Assembly (NCBI RefSeq): GCF_003597395.2
Contig: NC_133772.1
Span: 145,069,170 to 145,133,169 of the forward strand
DNA from: Chelonoidis abingdonii
Taxonomy: Eukaryota; Chordata; Testudines; Testudinidae
Direction of reading: 5' to 3'
DNA: 64,000 bases
Shown here one piece after another: positions 11,771 through 23,289 of this stretch. The notes under the pieces were generated by a model. The model saw only the letters and a list, made by a program, of their open reading frames with translations. It searched no databases and was not told the DNA's origin. The position numbers and the translations under genes are program-made. The number at the start of each line of letters is the position of its first letter. Position 1 is the stretch's first letter.

Positions 11771-12693
11771 CTTTTCTATCATAAACACAGAGCAATGGGT
11801 GTGTTTTTTAAATAAGTAAAATAAACCCTACCAAAACAGACACTCCACTGTTCACGAGGTTGAGAGACCAAACAACACATGACAGAAGTTAGTCACAATG
11901 TTCCATGCACTTCTGAATGGCACTCAGATACTATGGTGATATGCACAAGGTAAGAACTATACAGAACATAATCAAATAGAATAGAATAGCCTCTTAAGAT
12001 TAATAAGTTGGAGGCCTTGGGAATTTCTATGACACTTGAGCGAAAGAATGAATATATATTAAAAGACTCCTGTTGCCCTGAAGAGAGGAACACAAACATT
12101 TTTCTGTGTTGATACTGTAGACTCTGTTTAATCAGAGACCCAGCTGATCCCAAAGATAGTGAATAGACTGTTGGTTAAATGGGACTGTTTTTACATAAAT
12201 CTCACTAAAAGTTCAGGGATTGCCTTTGGGTGGTAAGCGGTGAAAGATTGTTCTACTGAGTTTAGAAAGATGTAAACCTGAGCGCTCAATCTTTCACTCA
12301 AAAATTGCCCCATAACAAGTTTAAAACAAGGAGAAAAAAAAGAGCAAATAAGGAGGAACTGGAGTGAGAAGCATTTTATTTAGTATCACTGGACTGAGGT
12401 AGCACCTGGAATCCAAATCAGAGATCGGGGGCCCATTTTGCTAGCTGTTGTATAAACATAAGATGACTCCTGCCCTGAAGTGCCTGCAAGTACGTATGAG
12501 ACAACAGATGGATACAACAAGCAGACACAGGGAACACAAGGAAACAATGAGAGATTATGCTCTCTGGAGGATGAATGGCAGTCACAGCACATCAGCTGCC
12601 TAACAATATAGTATTTTATTTCAAGCCTTTCTAGACTGTAGCTTTTGTTTTTGTCTTACAGTCGGGACACTCCCTTATTCAGCAGCAGCAGTG
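11771..12693. other. No recognised gene or repeat
   Basis: Short frames only and no known motif. It separates the L2 relic from the hAT element. Confidence 0.45.
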
Positions 12694-13022
12694 GTATTTA
12701 CTAGGGCTGTCAAGCGATTAAAAATATTAATCACGATTAATCATGCAATTTTAAAAAATAATTGTGATTAATCGCTCGATGAATTGCACTGTTAAATAAT
12801 AATAGAATACCATTTAAATATTTTGGATGTCTTCTACATTTTCAAATATATTGATTTCAATCACAACACAGAATACAAAGAGTGCAGTGCTCGCTTTATT
12901 TTTTATTAAAAGTATTTGCACTGTAAGAAAACAGAAGAAATAGTATTTTTCAAGTCACCTAATATTGCTTGTACTTGCTTGTAATTGCTACTTGTATTGC
13001 AGTGCAATCTCTATCATGAAAG

Positions 13023-13971
13023 GGATCTGTTCTGAGTCTGGTTCTGTTCAATATCTTTATCAGTGATTTAGATAATGGCATAGAGAGTACACTTATAAAG
13101 TTGGCGGACGATACCAAGCTGGGAGGGGTTGCAAGAGCTTTGAAAGATAGCATTAAAATTCAAAATGATCTGGACAAACTGAAGAAACGGTCTGAAATAA
13201 ATAGGATGAAATTCATTAAGAACAAATGCAAAGTGCTTCACCTAGGAAGGAACAATCAGTTGCACACATATAAAATGGGAAATGACTGTGCCTAGGAAGG
13301 AGCACTGCAGAAAGGGATCTGGGGGTCATAGTGGATCACAAGCTAAATATGAGTTAACAGTGTAACACTGTTGCAAAAAAAGGCAAACATCATTGTGGGC
13401 TGTATTAGCAGGAGTGTTGTAAGCAAGACACGAGAAGTAATTCTTCAGCTCTACTCCGCGCTGATTGGACTTCAACTGGAGTATTGTGTCCATTCTGGGT
13501 GCCACGTTTCAGGAAAGATGTGGACAAATTTGAAAAAGTCCAGAGAAGAGCAACAAAAATGATTAAAGGTCTAGAAAACATGACTATGAGGGAACATTGA
13601 AAAAATTGGGTTTGTTTAGTCTAGAGAAGAGAGGACTTACAGGGCACATAACAGTTTTCAAGTACATAAAAGGTTGTTACAAGCAAGAGGGAGAAAAATT
13701 GTTCTTCTTAACCTCTGAGGATAGGATGAGAAGCAATAGGTTTAAATTGCAGCAAGGGCAGTTTAGGTTGGACATTAGGAAAAAGTTCCTAACTGTCAGG
13801 GTGGTTAAGCACCGGAATAAATTGCCTAGGGAGGTTCTGGAATCTCCATCATTGGGGATTTTTAAGAGCAGGTTGGACAAACACCTGTCACGGATGGTCT
13901 AGATAATACTTAGTCCTGCCATGAGTGCAGGGGACTGGACTAGATGACCTCTCAAGGTCCCTTCCAGTTCT
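13023..13971 (+). mobile_element. CR1 LINE, 5'-truncated, inserted in the hAT
   Basis: It reads from within the RT domain: 'LFNIFISDLDNGIESTLIK' then ADDTKLGG (about 13104-13127), 'NKCKVLHLGRNNQLHTYKMG', and on to 'GLFSLEKRGLTG' and the C-terminal 'NKLPREVLESPSLGIFKSRLDKHL' (about 13817-13890). The 3' end has the CR1-type 'ctggactagatgacctctc' (13935-13953) and 'ttccagttctatga'. A 7-bp repeat atgaaag lies at 13016-13022 and 13972-13978. Frameshifts make it dead, but it is among the better-preserved CR1 pieces here. Confidence 0.9.
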
Positions 13972-14131
13972 ATGAAAGTTGAATTTACAAATGTAGAATT
14001 ATGTACAAAAAAAACACCCCTGCATTCAAAAATAAAAAAGTAAAATTTTAGAGCCTGCAGGTCCACTCAGTCCTACTTCTTGTTCAACCAATCGCTCAGA
14101 CAAACAAGTTTGTTTACACTTGTAGGAGGTA

Positions 14132-14329
14132 ATGCTGCCTACGTCTTGTTTACAATGTCACCTGACGGTGAGAACATATGAATGTTTAGCATATTTGGCA
14201 TGTAAATACATGGAAATGCAAATGCTGTTCTCACTGTCAGGTGACATTATAAATAAGAAGCAGGCAGCATTATCTCCTGTAAATGTAAGCAAACTTGTTT
14301 GTCTTAGTGATTGGTTGAACAAGAAGTAG
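14132..14329 (+). pseudogene. hAT transposase C-terminal fragment (hATC-like)
   Basis: The 65-codon frame ends with 'FSLSGDIINKKQAALSPVNV' followed by SKLVCLSDWLNKK and a stop. This matches the hAT C-terminal dimerisation region (LFS..G.i...R..LSP.nv..L..L..n). The block that usually links the preceding helix to the ERLFS motif appears deleted, at the centre of the fold-back. It cannot encode a transposase: the RNase H-like catalytic core is absent. It lies in the right half of the fold-back element. Confidence 0.7.
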
Positions 14330-14814
14330 GACTGAGTGGACTTCTAGGCTGTAAAGTTTTACATGTTTTTGTTATATAACTACACTCAAAAACAAAACAA
14401 ATATAAATGTGTAAGTTGCACTTTCAGGACAAAGAGATTGCACTACAGTACTTGTATGAGGTGAACTGAAAAATACTACTTTGTTTATCATTTTTACTGT
14501 GTAAATATTTGTAATAAAAAAATAATATACACTTTGTATTCCATGTTGTAATTGAAATCAATATATATGAAAATGTAGGAAAAAAACATCCAAAATATTT
14601 AATAAATTTCCATTCGTATTCTATTGTTTAACAGTGCAATTAAAACTGTGATTAATCACGATTAATTTTTTTAATTGTGTTTTTTTTTGAGTTAACTGCA
14701 ATTGATTAACAATCCTAGTATTTACTAAGCAGATTCTACCACAAAGCTGTTCAGATGGAAGGGTTTGCAGGATTGGCACCTCAGCAGTAAGGAACACTAA
14801 TGCAATCCACATCC

Positions 14815-15830
14815 TCTTCCAGTGACAGCTCTTAGGGCAAGCTCTCTTTTCTTTCTTTTATGCCACATTTCCTGATGAAGGTTGCAGCAGCAGCATGGAG
14901 AGTACGGACGACCAGACCTCTTTTTCCTCTGCAACAGGTTCCAACACCTCCTGGGGGATTCCCCAGTGTTCAAGCCAGCCAGGAGATATAATCTCTCCAG
15001 TGTGTCCTGGGTCAGCCTCAGGGCCTCCACCCAGTGGGATGTGCCCAGTAGAGTTTCAAAGGAAGCCTCGCAGGGGGCATCTTTATCAGGTGCCCAAACC
15101 ACCCCAATTGGCTCCTCTCGAACCGGAGCAGTAGCAGCTCTACTCCGAGGCCCTGCTGAAGAGCCGAGCTCCTCACCCTATCTTGAAGAGTAAGCGCAGT
15201 CATCCTGCAGAGAAACCTAATTTCCGCCACTCATACCCCCAATCACCTCCTCTCAGTCATTACCCAAAGTTCATTGCCATAGGTGAGGATGAGGATATAC
15301 AGCGACCTCTAAACCAAGAGCTTTGTCCAAGAACTCAGCTCCTGCTTCATCACCATGGATTGGTACAGTGCCCGCATCACTGTCGCCCCTATACCAAACT
15401 GCTGGTCAATCTCACTTTTCCGCTTGCCATCATTCATCAAGAAGACCCCTAGATACCTGAACTCTTCCACTAAGGACAGCTGCTCCCCCGTCAGCTGGAG
15501 AGAGCAGTCCACTTCCTTCCAGGAGAGGACCATGAGCCCCAGTTTGGAGGTGCTGATTCTCATCCCAGCTGCTTCACACTCAGCAGCAAAACATGTGAGT
15601 ACACGTCGGAGACTGCAGTCTGAAGAAGCAAGAAGGACAATGTCATCTGCAAACAGCAGAAATGCCACCTTTGAGTCCCTATACCAGATGTACTCCACAG
15701 CTTGGCCGTGGTTTGATATCTTGTCCATAGAAATCATGAACAGGAGTGGGGACAAGACATACTCTTGGCAGAGTGCAATACCCAGCTTGAACAAACTCGA
15801 CTTAATGCCAAGACTACAAACACAACTCTC
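14815..15830 (-). mobile_element. Non-LTR retrotransposon RT relic (Rex1/Babar-like?)
   Basis: A 161-codon frame (15794 down to 15309) has VLSPLLF (residues 13-19), the RT active-site block LLFADDIVLLASS (about 46-58), then 'FAAECEAAGMRISTSK' and FRYLGV (112-117). A second frame (15230 to 15018) continues with 'DRVRSSALQQGLGVELLLLR' and WFGHLIKMPPARLP, the typical post-RT region of such LINEs. A frameshift separates them and no endonuclease is present. I lean to the Rex1/Babar group but cannot settle the clade without a search. It is clearly different from CR1 and L2. Confidence 0.8.
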
Positions 15831-16635
15831 ACCTCACAACTCTCAGCTTAGGCAAGCTGTGGGATGTAAATAGACTTGACTGTGAACATAAAATTGGTTT
15901 CTGCAAACATTCTAAAATATTTGTTCAAAATGCTCTGTTTCAGCAAACAATCCTGCCCACCTACTCATTTGCTCATATTCACCAGAAACAAACACAAAAG
16001 ATGCGTGAACGCAGCCAATGTGAAATCATTTCAAACCTGGAATGGCTATCCAGAGAACCTTTTCACTAACATTTAATCTATCTTTATAAACACCTTTCTA
16101 GCATGCCAAGTCTGTAGCTCAAAAAAGCAACGGCAAAAAAGAGGAAAAATGTAATCAGCATAAAGGATAGCAATTAAGTATGTAAATATAGTATACACTG
16201 TTCAGTTATTTCATAAGGAAGTGAGGAGAACTCAGAGTCAACCCACTGATTAAACAATTGTTCCTGACTAGTTTGAAAAGACTGCCTGAGAGTTATGGAT
16301 CTGACAGCTTCTGCTGGTCAGTCTACAAGCTTTGTATTAGTACCTCCCACCTGGCCTATGGGGAAAAGGCCCCTGCATACTAATCAGTGTCACTGCAGCA
16401 TGTTACCAGGCATGAGGAAACTCAAATAGAAAAAAGGAGAGCAACAACTTCTTAAGTCACGTAACAAAAACTGCATCCCACTAAGAAAGAAAGAAACAAA
16501 CAATGAAACAAAGATACATATTTCCTTATGGCACAGGAATGTGTGAGGATTTCCCAGCCACTATATAAAAGTCAAGGAAATCTTGGATATGCTATCAAAG
16601 AATGACTGTATTTCTCCACATTCTCTCAGGTCAAA
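15831..16635. other. No recognised gene or repeat
   Basis: AT-leaning sequence with short frames and no family signature. Confidence 0.45.
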
Positions 16636-17570
16636 CTCTGATAATGTGGTTGTGAGTTTTTTCTTTTTACCATCCTCTACAGGACAGTAATGGGGGAAGG
16701 TGGTGGGCAAAGATATGAGTTTTGTATCTCACTGCGAAGGTGGCGAGAACTGTGGTGAGTCTGGTAGAGGGAAATTGTATAACCATGGGCCCTGTGCCAT
16801 AGCAACCCACTGCCTTGCACTTGCAAGTGTCTCTCTCTAGGCCCAGTCAGCTCCCGTGTCTCTGATGAATGAACTGGTGTGGTAGATCATGGTCACTCAC
16901 AAATGAGAAATGCTTCCACTGAGGGACTTGAAGGTCAGGTTCCGGACTTTAAACTGAACCAAGTATTTGACAGGGAGCTGGGGCCATGAACAGAGCGCCT
17001 GGTTAATGCATTTTCATCCCCCATATTGCTCATAAAATGACCATCTGAGATCTGTACCATCAGGAGCTTCTTCGTGTTATTCATGTACATCCCCAAGTAC
17101 TAACACATTGGGGCAGTTAAGCCTGGAGGTGACAAACACAAGCCGTACCATGGTCTGGATGGAAAGTCTGCATCCAACAGCATGGATGCAACTTCCTCAC
17201 CAGTCTAAGATGGTAAAAAGATATTTCTGGCTCTTGCTACAGTTTGAGTGCCCAGAGTCTTGGATGTAGCTGAGCCCATGTACCACCTTAACAACTGCAG
17301 ACAGATGCAATAAGGTCATATGATCATTCTGGCCAATTCTCCAAGATGATTTCTTCCCACCACAATCACCTCGGTCTTGCCCGGGTTTAGTTTAAGCCAG
17401 TTACTCTCCATCCAGGTGCCTCTCTCACTTAGTCATGCAGAAAGCAGGTTTCTCAGGTGTCTTTGTTTGATGAGCAGGAGGTAAAAGGCTGATGCCATCT
17501 CCATACCGATTGCACTGAAATTCCTGGAGTATCATTAACACCCCTCTAACCTGAATACTCCTGGGGAGAA
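16636..17570 (-). mobile_element. L2-type LINE relic, RT and C-terminal part
   Basis: Read on the minus strand, about 17420-17340 encodes WMESNWLKLNPGKTEVIVVG, the conserved thumb-region block of L2-clade reverse transcriptases. Further along come 'LSIQTMVRLVFVTSRLNCPN' (about 17170-17105) and 'QLPVKYLVQFKVRNLTFKSL' (about 16990-16930), the usual C-terminal order. Stops interrupt every frame. It matches the plus-strand L2 relic at 10880 in domain content but has opposite orientation. Confidence 0.7.
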
Positions 17571-17722
17571 AGAGAGGACACATGACTGTGCCTCGTTATG
17601 AAGGGAGATTTTGTTTAAATTGGATTGTTAATCTGTACAACCAGGCTTCTTTTTCACATCACAATGGGTTTTGGAGTGTTTTGTTAGGATATCTCCATTA
17701 ATTAAAATTATTAAAGGAAAAA

Positions 17723-17900
17723 ACCAATCTCCTAGAACTGGAAAGGACCTTGAAATGTCATTGAGTCCAGCCCCCTGCCTTCACTAGCAGGATGAAGTAC
17801 TGATTTTGCCCCAGATCCCTAAGTGACCCCCTCAAGGACTGAACTCACAACCCTGGGTTTAGCAGGCCAATGCTCAAACCACTGAGCTATCCCTCCCCCT
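17723..17900 (-). mobile_element. Cry-type tRNA-derived SINE, second copy
   Basis: It has the same organisation as the copy at 7054: a minus-strand tRNA-like head (gggatagctcagtggtttg, near 17880-17898) and a CR1-like tail at 17723-17775. The two copies differ at scattered sites, as expected for independent old insertions. Confidence 0.8.
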
Positions 17901-19166
17901 TCTCCTTTTTTTAACTAAAAGGGGATATAAGTTAGCTACAGTTTTTGCTTAGCATCATCTCAACAAATTTAATTAAATGGCTGTAAAAAGATATTCTGTT
18001 AAACATTTATAAAAATTTATCCTCATGTACCACAGATATGTTGCATGAAAAGCCAGGAGTCCCCAGGCTGACCGCTACTAGCATAACGTGTAAAATAGAC
18101 AAACATTCAACCATTTGATGGATGTGTCTTCAATTGACCACCTTCACCTGATACATTTAGAATCATGGAGTCGTTAGTAACTATTCTGCTCTGATTATAT
18201 AGAAAAGGCCCAGAAAAGGCCCCTAATGCTATTGCATCTGCTTTCTCTCTTTCAGTCTGGTGTGATTAGCAGTCTCTCCTCAAGGGAGATGTAGCACTGG
18301 CATGTTGCAAGTTTCACAAATATGCTCCACTTCTGCCTATTTTGATCTTGAATTACCATAACACCAAGAAGCCCTACTTTTTGACCAGGACCTCATTGTG
18401 CTCTCACTAACTAAACGACAAACCAAATTTGGCAGTAGGCACTTTGAGAGCACTCTGGAGATGCTAAAGCAACAGGACTTGCCTGTTGCAGGTATGCTTT
18501 TCAATTGCTACTGCTTCATCAAGAAGCCAGCACTGCCATGGAACAAGTTAGAAATAGCAATTGTGTAAAACCTCTGGCTGTGGGATGTCATTTCAGAAGT
18601 GCCAGGGGACACAAAAGGTATGCACTGTTTTCAGAAGGAATCCTATGTCATGCTGTATTATCCCGGTGTTAGAGAAACCAGTGGAAAGTTTCCTACTTTG
18701 GCCTCTTCATCCTCATGCTCTAGTTCTAAGAGAAGCAACGTGTGTATGCTACTCTCTTGAGGAGTTAAGGCAGATCACACCACTTCACCAGATTATTCTG
18801 ACAGCTTACCCATAGCATCTTCAGAGATGGAACCTCAGCTGCCTTTTCCAACAGCAAATGATATGATCATATGGAGACATCTGGACCAACACTAAAGGGT
18901 TTAGTATGAAAAGTCTCAGCTGCTACTGCTAGACAATTTCCTGAGAACTGCTGCCAACATTCTCTGGGTCAGAGTTTAGGGAGAGCTGGTTGATTCTCAG
19001 TTTAAAAGGAGTTTCTGAATTCACACATAGAAACAAAAGAATCACAGAAGAGGCAAATAGGAGAGCAGAGGAAATATGGAGAGCCTGCCTTTGCCAAAGG
19101 GTTTCTGCTTCTGGTTGGAACACTAACTACATTGCTGGACAAATCCCAAATTCAACCTTAGAGATG
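17901..19166. other. No recognised gene
   Basis: Frames are below 85 codons. The 18561-18815 plus frame shows no motif I know. Confidence 0.45.
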
Positions 19167-19266
19167 CACGGTGGGTGAGGTAATATCTTCTACTGGCCCA
19201 TCTTCTGTTGGGGAGAGAAACCAGCTTTGAAGCTTACCCAGAGCTCTTCTTCAGGTCTGGGAAACT

Positions 19267-19911
19267 TAGGCCTAGTCTACATTACAGATTTAAGTTGATT
19301 TAAGGCAGCTTACAACAACCTAACTCTGTCAGCATCCACACTAAAGGCTTGTCTTCACTACAGGGGAAAGAGTCGACCTAAGTTACGCTACTCCAGCTAT
19401 GTGAATAACATAGGTGGAGTCAACATAGCTGAGGTTGATTTACCCCAGTGTTTTCACTGTACTGCATCAATAGGAGACCCTCTTTGGTCAACTTCCTTTA
19501 CTCTTCTCGGAGAGCTGACCGGAGTTGACCGGAGAGCGCTCTGTCATCAATTTAGCAGGTGTTGATCTCCCTATAGTGAAAACCAGCCCTAAAATGTAGC
19601 TCCCACCAATGTAACTCACTCACTACCCCAACTTAATAACTCCACCTCAACAAGAGGCACAGCACTTAGGCAGATGTGCTTAGGTCGATGTGGTGTCAGT
19701 GTAGACACTGCATTCCTTACATCAACTGTTGCTGTCTTTCAGAAGCCATCCCACAGTGCTCCACACTGACCGCTAAATCGGTGCAAGCTCTCCTGATGAG
19801 AACAAGCACCGCCAACACAAGGAGCATAGTGTGGACACGCAAAAGCTGTTTAATAACTGGCTGTATGTCAACGTAATTTAGGTCAAATTAATTTTGCAGT
19901 GTAGCCTTGTC
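19267..19911. mobile_element. Non-autonomous DNA element inside Penelope tail
   Basis: Left end 'taggcctagtctacattaca' faces a diverged complement at the right ('ttgcagtgtagcc', near 19890-19908). Internal blocks such as 'agtgtagacactgcat' (19699-19714) are self-complementary. It interrupts the Penelope tail and is in turn interrupted at 19346-19588. No transposase. Confidence 0.55.
19346..19588. mobile_element. Palindromic MITE with 5-bp duplication
   Basis: Ends ggcttgtcttcactac and atagtgaaaaccagcc form inverted repeats. A 5-bp repeat ctaaa flanks it (19341-19345 and 19589-19593). The interior shares 'ttactcttctcggagagct' (19499-19517) with the copy at 37342, and the gtagctgaagt-type palindromic arm occurs across the family (6175, 37342, 59149). 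Non-autonomous. Confidence 0.7.
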
Positions 19912-20145
19912 CTCGGAGTATCACAGCTAAATACAAGGTGGAACAGATTGTTCAGCACAAGTAGTTAACACACGTCAAGGGACAATTCAAGGAGAAGTGG
20001 CCCATTAACACCACTCTGGTCATAGGGAGGAAAGGAAGTGGGAGCAAAGCAGGGGACAGGGGATTGTTAGTGGATTATATATTGTTGTACTAAGTCATAA
20101 ATCCAGCGTCACTCTTCAATCCATGATTTTTAGTATCTAGCAAAG

Positions 20146-21243
20146 TTATTTTTTTTCTTACGATTGTCAGTGGGGACGTGGTAATTGAGTGATGTAGTCA
20201 TTGCTGTGAAAGAATTCTTTGAGGTGGAGTCGCTGGAAGAAGAATTCAACAACACTAAATTCAACCTTGTGAGATAAGCTTCCTCCCATTGCCCTTGCAA
20301 CTCCACGCTAGTAGAAGCTGAAGGGTAGCAGGCAAGATCCATGGGCAGGAGCCTGTCAGAGCTGTGAAGTGCTAAGCACACCTATTGCACTGTATAAACA
20401 AGCAAAGTATTGCAAATAAAACTCTGACCCCGGGCTTGCAAGTGCAGATGAGAGACGACTGTGTGGAGAAATAGCTGGATTTCTCTTGCATGTTCTGTAG
20501 TGCAGGGCTTTTTCTGGCCAGCCACATTCCAGAGCAAGACTTTCTTGGGGTGACAGCACAATGTTCAGTTCCTCCATGCTCAACCCCACAATAACCTGCA
20601 TTCTGTTCACTGAACCTGAGCGGATGTCATTCATGAGAGTTTATAGGTTTGTCCTTTATCTCCCTCTCGATAATTCACCTCAGGGAAAAGCAACAGGCCT
20701 CCTGAGCTGACTCACCAGGGATGTTTAGTTTAATTCAACTCAGACGGTTAAATCACTAAGAGCAGCAGCTGGCTCAGGTAGCTGGTAATAAAATTCTTCA
20801 AAGTAAACCTCTTCCCTCTTGGGATGGGGATTGTGAGCATCGCTCTTCTTTCCTATCTTGAAAACTGCTTTTTCCTCTTCTTCACTGTTCTGAGACCGCC
20901 CCACTTGTCCATGATTTGTCATTCTTAAATTCTCCCTGGCACCGTGAGCTTGTAAACTAGCTCCCTGAACAAGCCAGCATGTATGGAATGTGAACCTGCT
21001 TTATTTCTATGCAGGTTCCGCACTTCCCTTGTCTGCGCTTTAATAATTTCTGACTCATTCACTTCTTCGCGCCTCATGAGTTGATTTTATATGTCTAGTC
21101 CCTTCCCCTAGATGTTTTCCATTATTTTTGTTGTCACAAGCTACAAATGAAGTGGCAGCAGGTTGCGCTGTGTGATCAAAACGCCTCGTGGTCGGAAAGG
21201 CGAAGGAACGCTCTTTATACTTGCAAGGCTGAAGGCTCTATTG
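20146..21243. other. No recognised gene or repeat
   Basis: Mixed sequence with short minus-strand frames (20130-20381, 20356-20634) that carry no known motif. Confidence 0.45.
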
Positions 21244-21487
21244 CAGTGATTCCCAAACTTGTATTAGTGGTGACTCTCCTTTCACACAGCAAGACTCCAA
21301 GTGTAACCCCCCTTATAATTAACAATGGGGGAGGTAATTTAATTTAACAGGGGCTCAGGCTGTCAGCCCCACACTTGGCAGGGTTGGGCTGTCAGCCCTG
21401 CCAGGCACGGAACTGACAGCTTGCAACCCTCAGGTAATAACTTCATGACCCTCTCAGGGGGTCATAACCCCAGTTTGAGAACTCCTG
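21244..21487. mobile_element. hAT-type MITE
   Basis: The 244-bp unit begins cagtgattcccaaact and ends with its near complement agtttgagaactcctg. The flanks ctctattg (21236-21243) and ctctatag (21488-21495) match at 7 of 8 positions, the hAT duplication length. 'CAGTGGTTCCCAAACT'-type ends are classical for hAT elements. No coding capacity. Confidence 0.8.
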
Positions 21488-22781
21488 CTCTATAGCTATT
21501 TTTGATAGACAGTGTGGTACCTTCATCCCCCAGCTCTCCTCCTTCCCAACACTTCAGCTATAAAGAGCACTTCACTCTATTTGTACAAATGAAAACGCTG
21601 TCCAGCAGACATACTGTGCTGATAGATTTCACCATTCAAAGAGGGAAACAGAATTCCATGTCACTGAGACACATGAGCATGTTTCCCCTCAAATTCTTGT
21701 TGTCCAGGAGATGACAGTGATGGCTCCAATGGAAAGCAGCTAAAATACAGCCCACTTACAGTCACATGCTCCTCTGCTATTTCATCTTTCCTACACATGC
21801 AAAGTGGGGCAGATGCATAGCTGAAGCCAAATGGAACATACGTAATTATAGATGGATGTCCTAATTTTGACATGGATACAATTTGGGGAGGAGGGGGGGG
21901 GAAGAGGACAATTTATTACTGAAAGCCAGAATTTCCTGTGTAGTCATCAGAAACCACCATGGCATCTAACACAGAAAGTCTAATTCCCTACAGTAATTTT
22001 CAAATGTGATTAGCTACACAGTATGTGTAAATCCCTCATTTGGATGCTTAATTAGCTGTTGGGCATGTAAATGCCAGTTTTATGTGCCTGCCTGGTGACT
22101 GGAGTATACAAACGTGGGATTTGGATGGCCTATTAAGGAAGGTAGGTTCAAAAACTGGGCTCATTAAGTCAAAGAATTAATGGGGAATAAACAACACACA
22201 AACAGAAGCCATATTATTAACTTTCCTTCTAAGGCCAAATTCTGGGCCTATTGATGTCCATGACAAAACTGCCTTTGACTTCACAGGCCTCAGGGTTTGG
22301 TCCTTAGTTCCCAAAAAGAGATTATTAACCTGTGTTGAAACAGGTTCCAATCACAACACACAATGTATTAGGATACGCCAGGTCTATTTGTATCTGCCAG
22401 TCTTCCTAAAACTCAGACTGTTGACACTTCCACAGCAACCCATCTCGGTTTAACACCTTTTGTAAATACTTACTTCAGCAGGATTTTGGCATACAGTTTG
22501 TCAATACATCCCTATTTGAGTTATTTATCAGCAAAGATCCCTGGTGCTGTAATGGTTTTCAGCAGCTTTTAGCACTTGTCAATGCAAAAAAATCAAAAAC
22601 GATCTTAGCACGCAGTTGTGCAGCTAAATACATTTGGTAATGGGTTTTTTATTGAGTATGTCAATGCACAGCAAAATATGACAGAGGAGGCAGCCATTGG
22701 AGGACCTCATGTGCACAGATTTCCTCAGCTGCTGAAGAGCGTAGCTTCAGGAGATTCCCTCTATACTTCAGGGTAAACACT
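21488..22781. other. No recognised gene or repeat
   Basis: Contains a short G-rich run at about 21880-21900 and otherwise unassigned sequence. Confidence 0.45.
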
Positions 22782-23289
22782 AAGGGCACATCTACACTGA
22801 TGCCTGTTCACATATCCATGAACAGGTTTGTGCCATAACCCACCTGTTGTTCACACCTAAAACCCCAGAAGCACAGACGTAAGGACTAATAAGCTAGTAT
22901 GCCAGAGGGAGGCGGGTAAGTACATGTCTTGGGCTATACTTGTGCCAGTCTGCGGTGTGGACAGAATAAGGAGCGTGCACCCCCATTCCCACAGTGCACT
23001 GAACCCTTACCTGACTTATAAAGGTCTCTGTCTCCCCATCTGTGACAGACCAATACAGCTGATGACAGATCCTGCTCCGAGAGCATGCCCCCGGTCCGCT
23101 GACCACCTGTGGGTGCTGATCCATGTGTGGCTGGAATACACTAGCCTCCATGGCTTCTCCCAGAGCAGCAGGAACATCCACCTGTACCAGAAAATTTCAC
23201 AGGGGCTGGAGCCACTTGGCATGGGGGTGGGGAACACAGGTGAGCATGTACGTGACTCGAGTACACGTGCCAGTGTAGACACAGCCTAA
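22782..23289. mobile_element. Probable non-autonomous DNA transposon
   Basis: Ends 'gggcacatctacact' and 'agtgtagacacagcc' are inverted repeats, with taag at both borders (22781-22784 and 23287-23290). The 500-bp interior has no frame of note. End sequences resemble the '..tctacact' group of MITEs at 19267 and 24316, so a shared superfamily is plausible. Confidence 0.5.

Larger units (their letters stand above)
12702..14717 (+). mobile_element. Fold-back hAT element with perfect 8-bp TSD
   Basis: The flanks carry gtatttac on both sides (12694-12701 and 14718-14725), the 8-bp duplication typical of hAT transposons. Ends tagggctgtcaa and its diverged complement form terminal inverted repeats. 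Subterminal 'attaatcacgattaat' palindromes occur at both ends. Long arms are complementary: 12702-13020 pairs with about 14380-14717, and 14040-14160 pairs with 14235-14345. A CR1 (13023-13971) was inserted later; without it the element is about 1.06 kb. A transposase C-terminus survives at 14132-14329. It is non-autonomous. Confidence 0.85.
19167..20145 (-). mobile_element. Penelope-like tail, split by nested MITEs
   Basis: The left piece (19167-19266) runs from 'ggtgggtgaggtaatatc' to 'cttcttcaggtctggg'. The right piece (19912-20145) resumes with tcggagtatcacagc and continues through 'gtggaacagattgttcagca' to 'gtatctagcaaagttat'. The same order occurs without interruption at 37030-37275, which shows the two pieces were once contiguous. 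The 3' end of the retroelement is at the left. No coding sequence remains. Assignment to Penelope-like elements is from memory. Confidence 0.6.

Noticed and set aside
15355..15873. 172-codon plus-strand frame
   Set aside because: It is the antisense shadow of the minus-strand RT relic.
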